64,000 nt of DNA from Acarospora socialis (GCA_025617375.2 JAMYGW020000009.1:310001-374000), one strand, 5' to 3'; positions 12,205 through 26,107 are shown, numbered from the stretch's first letter. The notes: a model not told the origin generated them from the letters alone. Translations and numbers: made by a program.

Positions 12205-13656
12205 ATGGCGGACGTCAAGTCGAAGGTGTGCCACAACACCAATCCCAATAGCGAATTCCAATTGGGAATCTCAGTTTGACTCTTACCAAGGATTCATGTG
12301 ACTAACACCTCTCGTCTTAGAACCTCTACGAGCTCCTCGGTAATCACTTGTCCAAGTGATATGATTCGCCAAGCCCAGGTCTAACACCTCATCTTATAGG
12401 TAACGACCATGACGAGGACTCGGACAAGGAACCCGAAACACCAGTCAAAGTCATGGACAAGCCTGTCGCTCGTACGACCAAGCGCAACGCCCCCGACACG
12501 GCACCAGCCGAGCCACGTGGTGGACTTGGCGGCGACCGAGGCGGCCGTGGTGGACGACGGGGAGGTTTTACTGGAAGCGAAGATGGTACGTTTATATATG
12601 TGACGCATCGTGTTGTCTACGTGTGTCGATTCAAGATATAGTGGATCTTGAGAATAATTTTCCGCGAAGTTTATGACTGATGGAGGGGATCACTTCTAGC
12701 TTTCCGTGACCGCAATGCCGGCAGTACGAACAATCGTGGTAAGCCTACCGAGGATGGTCTTCGTCAAGACCGTCACCCAGACCGCCTAGGTGGAGGAGCT
12801 CGACAAGGAAACTATGAAGGGCGTGGTGGACGTGCTGGTCGAAGTGGTCGTGGCGGCGCACGAGGTGGCCGTGATGACAGGCACTCTCGTGGATTTCCCC
12901 AGTACGTGAGCTCTGATCCATGACTCGTTAGCACTACAACCACCTAACCTCTCGCTTACGTGTTCCTGCAGTGACCACGCCAAACAAGCCGACCAGAGCT
13001 GGGGTGCGCCGACTGGCGGCAGTGAATGGGACGACGAAAAGGCCGGCGAAGCGATAGCGAAAGCCGAAGAGAAGGCCGAGGGATTCGATGCAGTTGTCGA
13101 GCCACCTGTAGACGCAGAAGGCAACAAACTAACGACTACTGAAGAGGCTGTGCCGCTAGCAGCACTGATCACGGAGCCGGAACCTGAAGACAACAGCAAG
13201 TCCTACGCCGACTATCTGGCTGAACAAGCAGAGAAGAAATTACAGCTCGGTACTGGTGTTCTGGAGGCCAGGAAGCCAAATGAAGGTAGTAAACAAGATA
13301 AGAAATGGGCCCAGGCCAAGCCATTGAAGAAGGATGAGGAGGAAGACGCTTACATTGCTGGAAAGGGTGAAAAGGCGAAGAGGGAGAGACAGAAGAAGGA
13401 GAAGAACGTTGTTGATGTCGATCTACGGTACGTGGAGCCGCAGAGAGGGGGCAGTGACCGCGGACGCGGAGGCAGAGGAAGAGGTGAAGGCAGAGGGGAC
13501 TACCGAGGTGGTGACCGCGGTCGAGGTGGACGAGGTCGCGGAGATGGCTACAGAGGGCGGGGAGACGGAGGATATCGCGGCGGAAGAGGCGGTCGGGATG
13601 ACCACGCCGTCAACCCCTCGGATACTAACGCTTTCCCAAGTCTCGGCGGATCATAA
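12205..13656 (+). CDS. Stm1/HABP4-type RGG RNA-binding protein
   Basis: Five exons: 12205..12225, 12321..12339, 12400..12585, 12700..12901, 12972..13656; 370 aa. The first two coding exons are only 21 and 19 nt. The N terminus reads M-A-D-V-K-S-K-N-L-Y-E-L-L-G-N-D, as in fungal Stm1 relatives. A first Arg/Gly-rich block follows, then an acidic/Lys-rich middle with the S-Y-A-D-Y-L-A-E-Q segment typical of HABP4/PAI-RBP1 proteins. A long C-terminal RGG block (13440-13600) precedes the end F-P-S-L-G-G-S. Yeast Stm1 binds 80S ribosomes and preserves them in starvation; a similar cytosolic role is inferred. Each intron has good GT/AG ends and every join keeps phase. Confidence 0.85.
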
Positions 13657-14475
13657 GCCATACCTCTCGCACCACTCCCGAACGAAAACACAGGATGACT
13701 ACTTTTTGACGAACGAAGTTATTGCAGAATTCAGACTCAGGAGCTTTACCCCACGTACGCGATTCTGTTCCGCGAGGATTTGTGCTACCGTACCAGTCGG
13801 AGAGATGTGTGTCAATTAGGAGATGAACTATCACGGCGAGCGCAGCAATGCGACCTTTTCAGTGTATATGTAACAATCAAATGAAACGCTGTTGCAGAGC
13901 ATGTCTATCGAACTGCTTGAACGAGCCCCACTACTTCTACCACTTCACCTGTGAATGCGCACAAACTTCAGGTGCTCTTCTCGTAGATATCCAGAGATGA
14001 ATATTATGGTACTCTTACCATCGCAGGGCTTAGAGCTATTTACTCTTGACGCTAAGTTAAGATAATATAAACATGGTAGAGAATTGTAGCCGTGGAAAGT
14101 TACAGATACTGCATCGACACCGTTTCGTCAAGAATTCAGACATCAGGGTCCATCTCAAGACATGGCTGTGATACCCCTCACTACTTGCACGATGCCGCGA
14201 AGGCGCCATCGGTCTCTCTTCCACCGACTCGCGATACCCACAGAATCTCTTCGACTAGAGCAAGTGATCCCATCTTTTCCCCGCAGAAATGGCTAGGATA
14301 GCTCTTTTGTCTGCTCGGCTTGAATAAGGACGTCATGGCTGGTCCACTATTCAAAGTATGCGTACAAGTACTGAAGCATAGCTTCGCTGTTCAGAGCTTG
14401 TCCCTATACTTGATGTATCTGTAGTGAACTTACTATTCAATATCTGTTTCGGTTCCATAACCGGTGGCCATTACC
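13657..14475. other. Intergenic: Stm1-like 3' side and glycosidase promoter
   Basis: About 0.8 kb between two plus-strand genes. Short open frames here lack family features. Nothing else is recognised. Confidence 0.4.
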
Positions 14476-17266
14476 ATGGCAAGCCTTGCGCTGAAGCTGT
14501 GGTTGTTGAGTTGCCTTGCTCTTGCGATCCCACAACCACAACAGAATGACAGTCTCCAAGCTTGTGGGACTGCGCGCTATCACCCTTCAAAGGTCGGTAC
14601 AATTGTCACCAGCAAAGTCCTTCATGTTGACAGGAGAATAGTACACATGCTATGAGTCGAACTTCCTCTGTCCGGTTATCAACGGTGAACCAACCCTAAA
14701 ATGCGGGAACGACTGCTATCGACCGGAGATGTACTCGTATGTCAATCCAAACGTGAGGCACCAGCGTTGATCTAAACAATGATATAGATGCGCCAATGGC
14801 CACCTGGTGTATCCCGCGACGTCGACAGCGGCCAAACCAAGCTCTGCAGGAAACGTGTCATCCACCTCGTCCAGCGCCCCTACATGCTCCAGTAGCGCAA
14901 CTTCCCTACACCTCAGTGATCCGCCCTACGAGAATTACTTCTACTCTGATTGTCACGTGCAAGCCCAAGTTGTGGTGACAAGCCCACAGCCGACGGATAA
15001 TCTCACCATCATCGGGCCCAGGTTGATTGTAGCATGGCCTGCTGGGAACAGCGGTGTATGTGCGTTCTTTGCTCCGCAAAACGGCAGAAATGGATCCCTT
15101 GGCATCGAATTGGTCAACTCCACTGCCGGACACGCACTGGAGCCGGTGTATAAGACCGCGAACGCAAGCTCGAGATATCCCAGTATGGGTGTCAGCGGCA
15201 TCATACGGCTGAACTCCTCTGCAGCCTTGACGGTGCCCATCCTGGGTAGTATACGAACGATCCGAGACTTCACCGAAGGGCCCAGCATCCTGATACCGCA
15301 GATCCAGAATGCTATCAAGTTCAATGCCATTCAAGGTGGCGGAGCGAGCTTGACGAGACTTTGGTTGGACAATGTGACTACGACCGAGCTGAAATTTGTT
15401 CCAATGTCCGGTGAGGGGTCTGGAGTGACCATCGACAACAGGACATTGAAGTTTGAAGCTGGCAATTATATGTTTTACGCAGACTACAACTATCCGCAGA
15501 TGACCCAGCTTGCGCCAAAGCAAGTCCTGAACCCCAGGTCTCAAGGCCTCATCGCCCAGCAACCGGATCAGACCACTTCTCTATCATTTCTGTCGTATAC
15601 AGACAAGCTTCTTGCCGGAGCTTGGCGTTTTCTCACGTACTTTGGAAGAGATTCCATGATTGCGGCGCTACTGCTGAATCCCGTGCTAAGTGAAGGCCAG
15701 AATTCGGCGATGGAGGCTGTGATCGGTGCGGTGCTTGAGCGGATCAACCGGACCGATGGAACTGTGGCACATGAAGAGACGATTGGGTGTGTTTTGACTT
15801 CTATTTCGACTAGGAGATTTGCTCACGAGAGTTCAGGGACTATGCAACATATCTGAACGAAAAGAACAACATGACCAGCACGGCCCCACAGTTTGACTAC
15901 AAGATGGTAATTATCGTGACGGATGGTATTATCTCATCTCTAACAGCTTCTAGATTGACTCGGACTATTATCTTCCTGTATTGATGGAGCAGTACTTCTT
16001 AAAGGACGTGAACGGCACTGATCGCGCGAGTGCGTTGCTCAGGTATACTGTACCATCTTTCTGCTTCGAAATCAGTAACTGATGGGTTTCAGCACTTCCG
16101 CTGGCATGACAGATCCAGCCAACAAAGGCCTAACGTACGCCGATCTGGCTCTGAAAAACGCTCAGAAAATCATGAGCATTGCCGCTCCTTTTGCCGCATC
16201 TGGAAACCAGACAATTGAGAATCTAGCCCACCTGAAGGAGAGCGAAATCGTGGGCGAATGGCGTGACTCGACATACGGTGGGTGATTCTTTCCCTAGCAA
16301 TGCCAGCGGCCCCTGAATGAACATATGGCAGGTATCGGCGGCGGCCGAATCCCTTACGACGTAAACACTGCCCTCGTACCCGCCGCCCTCCGCAGCATCG
16401 CGGCCCTCTCCCGAGCCGGCATCTACGCCAACCACAGCAACTGGGGCACGCTAGCCGACACCTACGCGCAAGTATGGGAAGACTCGACCCTGCAATTCTT
16501 CCGCGTCAGCGTGCCCGCCAGGGAAGCGCGGGCCCGCGTCGCCACCTACGTCTCACGCAGCGGCTTCGCAGGCCCCAACTCCACCAACACCATCGACAGC
16601 GACGTCGTCTTCCACTCGCTCGCCCTCAACGGCAACAACAACTTGTCCCAAGTCCAAGTCATGAACACGGACGACTGCTTCCGCCTCTTCTTCCTCAACA
16701 CCACGAACCAGCCCCAACTCACCGCCTTCCTCAACCAGACCGCCTCCAATATTCGCCGCCCCTTCCCCGCCGGCCTGCTGACGTCTGTTGGCGTCCTCGT
16801 CGCCAACCCGGCTTACGGCATCCAGCCTGTCTACGCCGCCAACTGGACCACGTCCGCCTACCACGGCACCGTCGTTTGGTCCTGGCAGCTAGCCATGCTG
16901 GCGCGAGGCCTGGAGCTCCAGCTCGATCGCTGCAATCGTCCGCAGGCACCGGGTTTCTGCAGAGATACGAGCGTCCATTCGAACGTCCGGATGGCGTACA
17001 ACACGCTCTGGGATACTATCGAGGCGAATGCCCAGCACCTGTCGAACGAGGTCTGGTCCTGGCAATATATGGATGGTGGATTCCAGTTCACGCCATTGGG
17101 CGCACTGCCGCCGCCGCCGGGGAGTAGCGCAACTGGTGAGCTTCCTCTTCTTTTCAGGTGTCTATTAAGGAGCGGAGAATGCTAATGTAAGGATGTAGAA
17201 TCGGATATCCGGCAGTTGTGGTCGTTGACGTTCTTGGCTGTTACGAGGAATGCGGCGTTTAAGTGA
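14476..17266 (+). CDS. Secreted six-hairpin glycosidase-like protein with CBM52
   Basis: Eight exons: 14476..14592, 14642..14736, 14788..15786, 15837..15906, 15954..16042, 16093..16277, 16332..17135, 17199..17266; 808 aa with phase kept at all seven joins. The ATG at 14476 opens a signal peptide (hydrophobic L-W-L-L-S-C-L-A-L-A core). A Cys-rich module follows at about residues 28-75 (C-G-T-A-R-Y, Y-T-C-Y, L-C-P, G-E-P-T-L-K-C-G, M-Y-S-C) that fits CBM52, known from fungal endo-beta-1,3-glucanases. The rest resembles secreted six-hairpin glycosidase-like fungal proteins, with many N-glycosylation sites, L-T-Y-F-G-R-D-S and G-E-W-R-D-S. It is probably extracellular or cell-wall bound and acts on glucan-type polymers. 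The substrate is inferred from the CBM only; catalytic acids were not assigned. Confidence 0.78.
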
Positions 17267-18495
17267 CAAGAGAGCATCGAATGAACGACTAAATATGGGC
17301 AGAGGGGTGGGTAGATGGACCGGAGAGGGGGTGATGGAGTTCAATGGAAGTAATGGTCATAAAATACGGAGCTACGTGTGGAACAACGCGACGCACATGC
17401 GACTGTAATGAGACAGCGGGCAAGAAGGGTGGAGGGGGGGTGAGGGTTTGTATATACCATACCATAGTATAGCGTGATGACTTAGCGGATTACTCCCGTC
17501 CGCCGCTGTATACATACTGACTGATCTGATGAAAGTGAATCACAACTTCGATATGAACGGAGAGCGGCGTGGTCGATGTCTCAGTTGCATCTATATCGCC
17601 ATAGCGCCAATAATCTGTATACAGCTGACTAAGCGAAAAGGTCACAGAATTTGTAAAGCAGCAACGTCTCTTAGATCAGCGACATAGCGAGGTCCCTCTC
17701 CAGTCTGCCAACAGTTATTCTGTTGATCCCTTGAACGAAACCTCGGCTGGTAGTCGGGTTGCCGTTAATCTTTTGGACCTTCTGCAGGTGAGTTTTGTTC
17801 CTTACATACCTGGACCATTTCTCTGTCCCCAGGCTTCGTTAATCTGAACCTATCTTATCATTCTGGCTTCAGACGCGCGTATCTGGGGTTGCATTCTTGT
17901 CCTTCCGCGGCATGGTGAACTATCGTTGCAGCCAGCGTAAAAGCAGACTTGTTTGGACTGAGGTCGGGTTGGTCGTCCTGGTGGAAATCGATGGCGCTGG
18001 TGGGTAGGGCTGGTGTATCTGGTAGGGCCGATGGGACTGATAACATTGGACAAGGGCACATTACTTCAGACACTGTCGACCTGAGGAACCTTCCCATCCA
18101 TTTTATAGAGGTTCACATATCTTCAGTTCTCAAGCATACTGTGCTGTCGTCTCCCTACAGCACAGAATTCCGTCTCTTGCTGCTGCGCAGTCCAAATACA
18201 AGCTCATGAACAGGCATAGATTAAGGACAGTTCGCATATCATGGAATGGGTGTATCATCTGGTAGTTTCAACTATTTGTTTCTCCTTGCGATGACAGGGT
18301 ACTTCAGAGTAGTGAGCCTTGCACTATAAATCTGCTAAGCTTGGTGGAGCTGGTCAGAATGAGAAGTTTGGAGAGCCGGTCTTACTCAGATGCCATGGGT
18401 GTGACTGTGGTGATAATTCTTGTACCTAGTGGAGGGATACACTTGGGAATCTTTCTCCACAACCTTCTTGGCCACAGTTCCATCTGGTAGGATGG
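17267..18495. other. Gene-poor flank left of the retrotransposon island
   Basis: About 1.2 kb of normal base composition between the glycosidase stop and the target-site duplication of the Copia element. It shows no spill-over of the AT-rich mutation pattern. It holds a weak minus-strand coding remnant, listed separately. Confidence 0.5.
17671..18097 (-). pseudogene. Possible minus-strand coding remnant, unknown family
   Basis: Two minus-strand stretches read like protein rather than noise. One is about 79 codons from an ATG at 18097, including A-I-D-F-H-Q-D-D-Q-P-D-L-S-P-N. The other is a 37-codon piece ending in L-E-R-D-L-A-M-S-L-I before a stop at 17671, preceded by a CTGCAG acceptor-like site. 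I could not link them with clean splice sites and phase, so they may be a decayed gene or chance. No family is recognised. Confidence 0.28.
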
Positions 18496-18500
18496 TCTAT
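18496..18500. repeat. Target-site duplication TCTAT, left copy (Copia element)
   Basis: TCTAT lies directly before the 5' LTR and matches 29938-29942 directly after the 3' LTR. A perfect 5-bp duplication fits LTR-retrotransposon integration. Confidence 0.9.
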
Positions 18501-18675
18501 TGTCAGAAATCCAGGCCTTATCCGATAGGGATTCTCATAGAGTTTTAGGTCACGTTCTTCAGTAGCCTATTTGAACTTAGTGACACACATCACATATTGT
18601 GTAAATTAATTCTAGATACTCTAGATAATAATGACAACTAATACTATTCACATGCTTTGATCTTCAAGTCTGACA
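18501..18675 (+). repeat. 5' LTR of the Copia element (175 bp)
   Basis: Starts TGTCAGA and ends TCTGACA, giving 7-bp terminal inverted repeats. It aligns without gaps to the 3' LTR, with about 22 differences, all transitions. The left (outer) ~75 bp keep C and G; the right (inner) part does not. Confidence 0.92.
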
Positions 18676-20271
18676 GATTATGAGTTTAACTTGCATGTAG
18701 AATGCTTAAACAGTGAAGAAAGATCTCATTGTTGCTGACATACAGAATTGTCATCAATATTTTAAGAGAAAGTGCAGACTCAACATAAAGATGAATACTC
18801 AGCTGTTCAAAAGTGTTATGAACACTCATGCAACATTTACACAGATAAAAATTGAAATAATAATCTCATGAATGTCAAAATCACATTTAAAACTGAAAAG
18901 ATTTGTCTGAAAACACAACAGTTTTCAATTTTGATGATATCATCATACAAATTGAACATAATGTCATCTACAGATCTGTTCTTTTCACAAATTGTGAAGC
19001 TGAAAGACTCAGCAGACTATTCAGCATGAAAAATATCAATTAAATACATCTTAATAAGCTTCAAATTATGAAATATAGTTAAAAGAACAGATTTAAAATC
19101 AGATTTAACAACAACAATCATGATATCAACAGTCTCATCATCAGACAGTATAACAGCTGCAGTAATGCAAATCACAGATTTTAATTCAGTTCATGATGAC
19201 TGAATCAATAAAAATAACAAGATTATGATCATCATCATTTTTAATGTCATCTCTGAAGTGACAGTCATTATAGATGACATGAGAACTGCAAAAGAAATGT
19301 GAAAGTATCTGCATTCAGTTTATATTTCTTATAAATTTAATCTTCAATATATTCTCTTCATCAATTTCTATGATCTTCATCTGAATCAATTTGCATCAAT
19401 CAACAATTATGTTCTCAAATATAAGAGACTTCTAATTGAAATTGCAACATTTAGTCTCATTATTAATGAAATTTTGAAGATCATTTTCTTTCTCATCAAT
19501 TAAAAATTCTTCTACAATCAATGAATAACAGCAAAATGTTTTACTGTTTAAATCATACTTTCTTCACTCAACAGTTTAATTGCAGAGTTCATCAACAAAA
19601 AACAATTTAAAGAAGAAAACAAGAATCTGACTTTAATAAAGAAGTTCAAAGAAAAAAATAGAAATAAGAACAGAAAAAAGAATAAAAGATCAAAGAACAA
19701 GAAGAAGAACACTGAAAAGAACAAAGAAAAGAATGAAAAGTGCATGCATTATAATAAAGAAGTTCATACAGAACAGAACTGCTGACACAAATACTTTGAC
19801 AAGATGTCAAATAAAATTAAAAAGAAACAGAAAGTCAATAAAAAGAAAGATTTAAATAAAGAACATTGTTTCAATGAAGACTTGTTCATTCTGATGACAA
19901 TCATCATCATTTTTGTCATCAACAAATTGTCATGACTAACTGATTTCACAGTCACACAGCATATATGCTGTGATCATTTCACATTTTCAACAATCAAGAT
20001 GCTCAAAGACAGACTTACAATATAAAAAGTGACTAAATCAATAAATGTTCACAGTATCAGAATCATCAAACTACAACTGAAATGCAAAAATGACAGTGAA
20101 TTTCATCAAATCATCTTGATAGATGTTTATTTCATGTCAAATATCAATCTCAATCTCTTTTTGATAGAAACAGCTGAATTGAAAGACATATTTGTCAAAA
20201 TTCACAAAGAAATACTACAACTAAAGAACAAGATGAGAGAAACAGTTGAATATGCATCTAAATTAAACAAA

Positions 20272-20276
20272 CTGTA
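20272..20276. repeat. Target-site duplication CTGTA, left copy (Gypsy element)
   Basis: CTGTA directly precedes the Gypsy 5' LTR and is repeated at 26469-26473 directly after its 3' LTR. Confidence 0.9.
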
Positions 20277-20637
20277 TGTTACAACCACATTCAAAAAGAA
20301 AAAAACTCACAGATCTAAGATCAGAAGTTTGTTCAGAGTGTGTACAGAAGAAACTGCTAGACAACAGTTATGTAATGATGTGATAACTCAATGATGAGTA
20401 AACAAGCTGAAAGCTCAATCTCTTGACATCAAGACATCAAAACATCAAAAGTGCTCAATACAGAGATGTTAAGCACATTCTATATAGTAGAATCATTTCT
20501 TTTATGAAAATGATCATGTTCAACTTAAATAACTATCTAAGAATTAAAGTTCAGAATCATTTCAGATCAGTTGTTATATCAATAAGTACAAACTCTTAGT
20601 TCTACATATCTGAGAAATCTCAGATTAAAATGTTACA
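20277..20637 (+). repeat. 5' LTR of the Gypsy element (361 bp)
   Basis: Begins TGTTAC and ends TGTTACA. It aligns without gaps to 26108-26468. The differences I see are all C/T or G/A, often with TG in one copy facing CA in the other, as expected from former CpG sites. Confidence 0.9.
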
Positions 20638-23600
20638 CTTTGAATATTCTTACAATATAACAAATATGATGTCTGACACACAGAAGAATGTCTCAATCTT
20701 GTTTTTAAGACAGACTCAAGCAAATTTATCTTTATCATCTACTTCAGATAAAATGACAGCACAATCAGTGATGTCAGCTCAGATGATACAACTATCTGTG
20801 AATGCATCAAAGATTTAGATACTCAATATCTTTGATGAAGAATAAGAAAAGCTGTGAGTCTTTATGATTAAGTTCAATCTGTATATTGAATTCAATCAAT
20901 TAAAGTTTCAGATCAATCAAGAGAAAACATTGTTTGTGATAATCTATCTAGTAGATGCAGTCTTTGACTGAGTCAATTTTAAGTTACACAAATTTCTAGA
21001 AAAGAGTTATGACAAATGCAACATCAATGTGAAGTTCATGTTCAACAACTTCAGCAAGTTTAAAGAGAAACTTAAGAAAGTCTTCAAAATAATTGATGAA
21101 AAGAGAGCAGCAAAGAAACAGATTTATATTTTGTGACAAAGTGAATTGACAACAGTATACATCACAGAGTTTCAGTGATTAGCAATACTTATCAGATAAA
21201 ATAATGAAGCACTTATTTATCAGTATTATTGTGAGTTAAGAAAGTTCATCAAAAACAAGATAGTTTAAGCAGAACAATCAGACAATCTTCAGAAAATGAT
21301 TGATCTGAGCATCAACATTGATAGTTGTCAGTAAAAATGATAGATGAAACAAAAAAAATATTGAATGTCATCTATGATAGAAGATCAAGAAGAAAGCTCT
21401 TAACTGTGAATGAAGTGATACATTTTATCAATAAGACATAGAGAAACAGACTCTATGAATCTTAATATAATTAAGAAACATCATTAGAAGTCATGAAAGA
21501 CTAAATGAACAGAGTATAAATGTTAGTCAGAGTGATTCACTAAGTCTCAGATGACACTGCAAAATGAAATGCAAATGTATTACAACTATGAAAAATCTGA
21601 ACATCTTGTTCAAGAATGCAACAGATCTCAGATGAAAAGAAAGAATATTGCAGCAGTAATGATCAAAATGAAGACAAAGAAATCAAGTGTAGTGCATGAC
21701 ATTCTGAGTTGAACAATCTGTTATAACAATATGTGCTGAGCACATATGAGTGCAAAAGACAGAGTCAGATAATATTCTCAGAAATTATACAAAGATGTGA
21801 AGAAAAGATATGACACAATGAGTCAATCAATTTACAAGAAAAAATTAACTACTCTTATCAAGAAAAGAGTTCTTGATGTCAAGAAAGAAGATAATGCTCT
21901 TAAAGATGACATTGAGAAGATTGATGATCATGAATTTCAGATTGATGAATCTTGAATATTTTTCAATAGTGATACATTCACAGAAGAAAGTTTGAACAAT
22001 GCTGAGACAGAATTCTCAAGAAAGTATTAAGCAAAGATTGAAAGAGATTTAAATGCTCAAAAAAGAATGACATCAAATTACAATACAATACAGAAGAAAA
22101 AGCAAAAGATTTGAAATCAGAAAGCAGAGATATGCAAAGAATTTGATGATCTAATGAGAGATGTATGAACAGTTATGAGAGAACTGATGTCAAAATTTCT
22201 TGTGTAAAAAATCAAGAGTCACAAAATTGAAATATACTTATCTGAAGAATATATTACACAGAATGAAGACAGATGAATTTTCAGTGAAAAATATATGTTA
22301 CTCAAATTTTTACAAAAAGTAAAAGTCTTTGAGAGTCAGTTGCAGATGAAGTACAATCAGTATAAATTTTAACTACACTCAGAAAAATGCATTGAGCAGT
22401 ACAGTCTAAAGTATGTGAATCTTATGATCAAAAGAAAATTAAAATGATTTCAAGAACTTTAAAGATGAGTTGAACAATCAGATGAGTCAAAAAATAAAGA
22501 GCTTTCTTAATGAAACTAAAGAATAAAAAGCTAGCAGTGTCTCAAAGACAGAATGATGATCATAGAATATAAATCAAAATCATGATTAATGAACATCAGA
22601 TCAACACATTGATGAATTTTGAAGTAGATGAAAATATCATGAATCAATAAATAACTGATATGTTAAAATTAGTGACACAGTGAGTGCACTGTTCATTCAA
22701 TATACAAATGATCAATGAAATCATTGAAAGAATTGATGAGAAAATCTGTGTGAAAGTCTCAATTCTTGAAAACTCACAAGAAATAATGTTTGATGTTATG
22801 AAATCAATTGAATATGATGCAGTGCTAGAGATGTTCTGATTGTGTGAAAAAAATTTAAGAATTAATTGAATTACAAAAGAAATATGCACAATCAAGAATG
22901 CATACAAGATTCTCAAACAATCAGAGATGAGCTTATCAGAGCATAAGTCATGAAATTATGAGATACTGCTATTGAATGAAAAGCAATTTAAGTGAATATT
23001 GTTATACTCAATGAGCAAAGATCAACTCAAGAAAGTTAGAACATATCTTGACAAGAATTTAAAGAGAAAATTCATCAAATCATTAAAGTCATCAGCAGAA
23101 TATTCAATTCTGTTTGTATCAAAGAAAGATGACAAAAAATGATTATGTGTCAACTACAGACAACTCAACAAGATAATACATTGAGATAATTATTTTCTAT
23201 CATTGATAGAAGAGTTGCAAGATCAATTGAACAAGACTAAGTAATTCACAAATTTAGATCTTAAAGATGTCTATTATCAAGTTAGAATGAAAGAAGATAA
23301 AGAGTGAAAAACAGCATTCTGAACAAGATATAAACACTATAAATATATTGTTATGTCATTTGAGCTGAAGAATGTCTCAGTCATCTTTCAAAGATTGATC
23401 AATGACATGTTGAGAGAATATCTCAATAATTTTGTGATCACATATCTCAATGATATTCTGATATATTTGGAAAATCTTGAAGAGCACTGTGAACATATGT
23501 AAAAGATATTGACAAAGCTTAACAAGAAAGTCTTGTACATGAAAAAGTCAAAAAGCAGATTCAAGATCAAGAAAGTTAAATTTTTAGACTATGTAATTCA

Positions 23601-26107
23601 ATCTAAACAAATTAAAAAGAATTTAAAGAAGATAGAAGCAGTCAGAAACTGATTAACATTAAAAAGAATCAAGAAAGTACAGATCTTTCTGAGATTGATG
23701 AACTATTATTGAAAGTTTGTATTGAATTATGCAAGAATTGTGAAATCACTGACACATTTAACATGCAAAAGTGAAGAATAACATTGAAATAAGAAGCAGA
23801 AGAATGCATTTCACATATTAAAGAAAAGTTTTAGCAGAATGACACATCTGAAAATACTCAATTCAGCATGCAAGAAGATACTGAAAATCAATGCTTCAAA
23901 TTTTGCAGTAAAAGCATATTTATATCAGATCAAGAAAGAACAACAGAGACTCATTATGTATTAATTTAGAAAACTATCAGAATCTGAGAAAAGATATGAG
24001 ATTCATGACAAGAAACTTCTTGCAATAGTGAAAGCACTGCAAAACTGAAGATCTTATCTTGCAGAAACAAGCAAGCTAATTTAAATCTATACAGATCACA
24101 AGAATCTGAGAAACTTTGCAATGACAAAACAACTCAATTAATGATAAGTTTGTTGAACAGAGCAGTTGACAGACTATGAATTTCAAATTCATTACAAAAA
24201 AAATAATGAGAATAACAAAGCAGATGTCTTGAGTAGATGATCTGATCATGAAGATGTACAAACAGTACACACTGAAATTCTGAGTAAAGACAACAACAAA
24301 ATTCTCATGAAGAACTTAGCAGCAATGCACAAGATAGAGCAAGCTTTTTTAACAAACAAAAAACTCATTAAAATATGTCACTACAGCAGAATCAGAGAAT
24401 ATTTAAAAGTTAAATACACTGAAAATCTAGTGTGAAGAAGACACAATGTTAACAATTTTAGAAATCAAATCATCAAAATGATCACTGTATACAATTCATG
24501 TTAAAGAAACAGAATAAGCTAAGACAAACAATATGATGAAGTAATGTGACTAGATGCATCAAATGTGTCATGAAAGTCAGTTACAATAAACTTCATTATA
24601 AAGCTATCATTGTCAAAAGACTCAGCATGAGAAATGAAATTCAACAGTATATTGACTATAGTGAACAGATTGATCAAGTACACAATGTTTATTTTATTCA
24701 AAGAAACTGTGACAGCATCAGTATTGACATATATCATACTGCAAGAATTGATTAGCAATCATGAATTATCAAAGAAATTTATTATCAATAAAGACAAACT
24801 GTTTACAAACAAGTTTTGAAAAACACTTACAGCAGAACTCAGAATAAAACATAAGATGTTGATGATATATCACTTATAAATAAACAGACAAAGTAAATAA
24901 ATGAATCAGACAGTAAAAACATACTTAAAACACTATGTCAACAAGAATCAGAACAACTGAGTATGACTGTTGTTAACAATACAGTTTGCATACAACAATG
25001 CAAGAAACAAAATCATGAAAGAAACATCTTTCTATATGAATTACAGTTACAATTCAGAGATATGACAAGATCTCAAAGAACATGAATTACAGAGTCAAAA
25101 AGTAATTCTGAATATTGCACAGATGAAAAATCTGCATTAAGATCTAACAAAGTAAATCAAACAGCAGACAGAATGAACAACAGAGACAAAATTATTTGAA
25201 GAAGAAGAAAAAGTATATTTAAGAATAAACAACATACAAACAAAAGAGAGAAGCAAGAAACTAAAGAACAAGAGTATTGAATCATTTAAGATCATATGAA
25301 ACATCAAAGAATTAAGCTATGAGCTAGACTTACTCAAAGAAATGAGAATACACTCAATATTTCATGTGTTCATGTTACAGCATTGCAATCAGTTCATATC
25401 ACTTCAAATCAGTAAAACATCTGTCAAATTCAATAAAGAATATGAAGTCAAGAACATTTTAAAGAAGAGAATGATTAATGAGAAAGTTCATTATCTCATA
25501 AAATGAAAAGATTACAATATCTCAGAAAACATCTGAAAACTCAGAGAGAATCTTAAGAACTGTGTGAGAACACTTTAATATTTTGAGAAAGAAAGTTGAT
25601 ATTAGTTCAGAAGAATGACAACATCAAGTCAATAAGTTATGACACTGTTTGAAAATCTTCATTCTCAGTTTTATCATTATCACTATTAAGTTCAGCAACA
25701 AGACAGTTGATCTTCTGTGCAGCACAACAATTTGTTTGATTTAAAGTTTTTTGAAAATGCATCATCTTGATGACAAGAGCATCAAGAATTGCATTTACAT
25801 CACTTATTTTCTTTCAGAGCAAAAAACAGATTCTGTCAAGAGATTCTTACAAAACTGCAATGTATGAACAATTGTGACAAGTACACTTATTATGTTTCAG
25901 TCTTTCATCAGTCATGACAAAGCAATCAAGATCACAAGCAGTACAAAATTCACAAGAAAACATGACAAGACTATCACTGAGTTGAATTTTCTTTGTGATT
26001 CTTAGATGATTGAAATTTTTAGAAAGCATTGTCATTAATGATGAATGATGTGAATACTCTCACTTATATAGATTCTAGAGAACTAGTGTCTGAGAAGAAA
26101 AAAATGA

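Noticed and set aside
13334-13819. Second plus-strand frame of 161 codons in the Stm1-like gene
   Set aside because: It is a shadow frame of the RGG repeats; the main frame gives the conserved Stm1/HABP4 end.
16474-17127. 217-codon open frame overlapping the glycosidase gene
   Set aside because: It lies in a second frame of a GC-rich exon and reads as low-complexity Arg/Pro; the CBM52/glycosidase frame keeps phase across seven introns.
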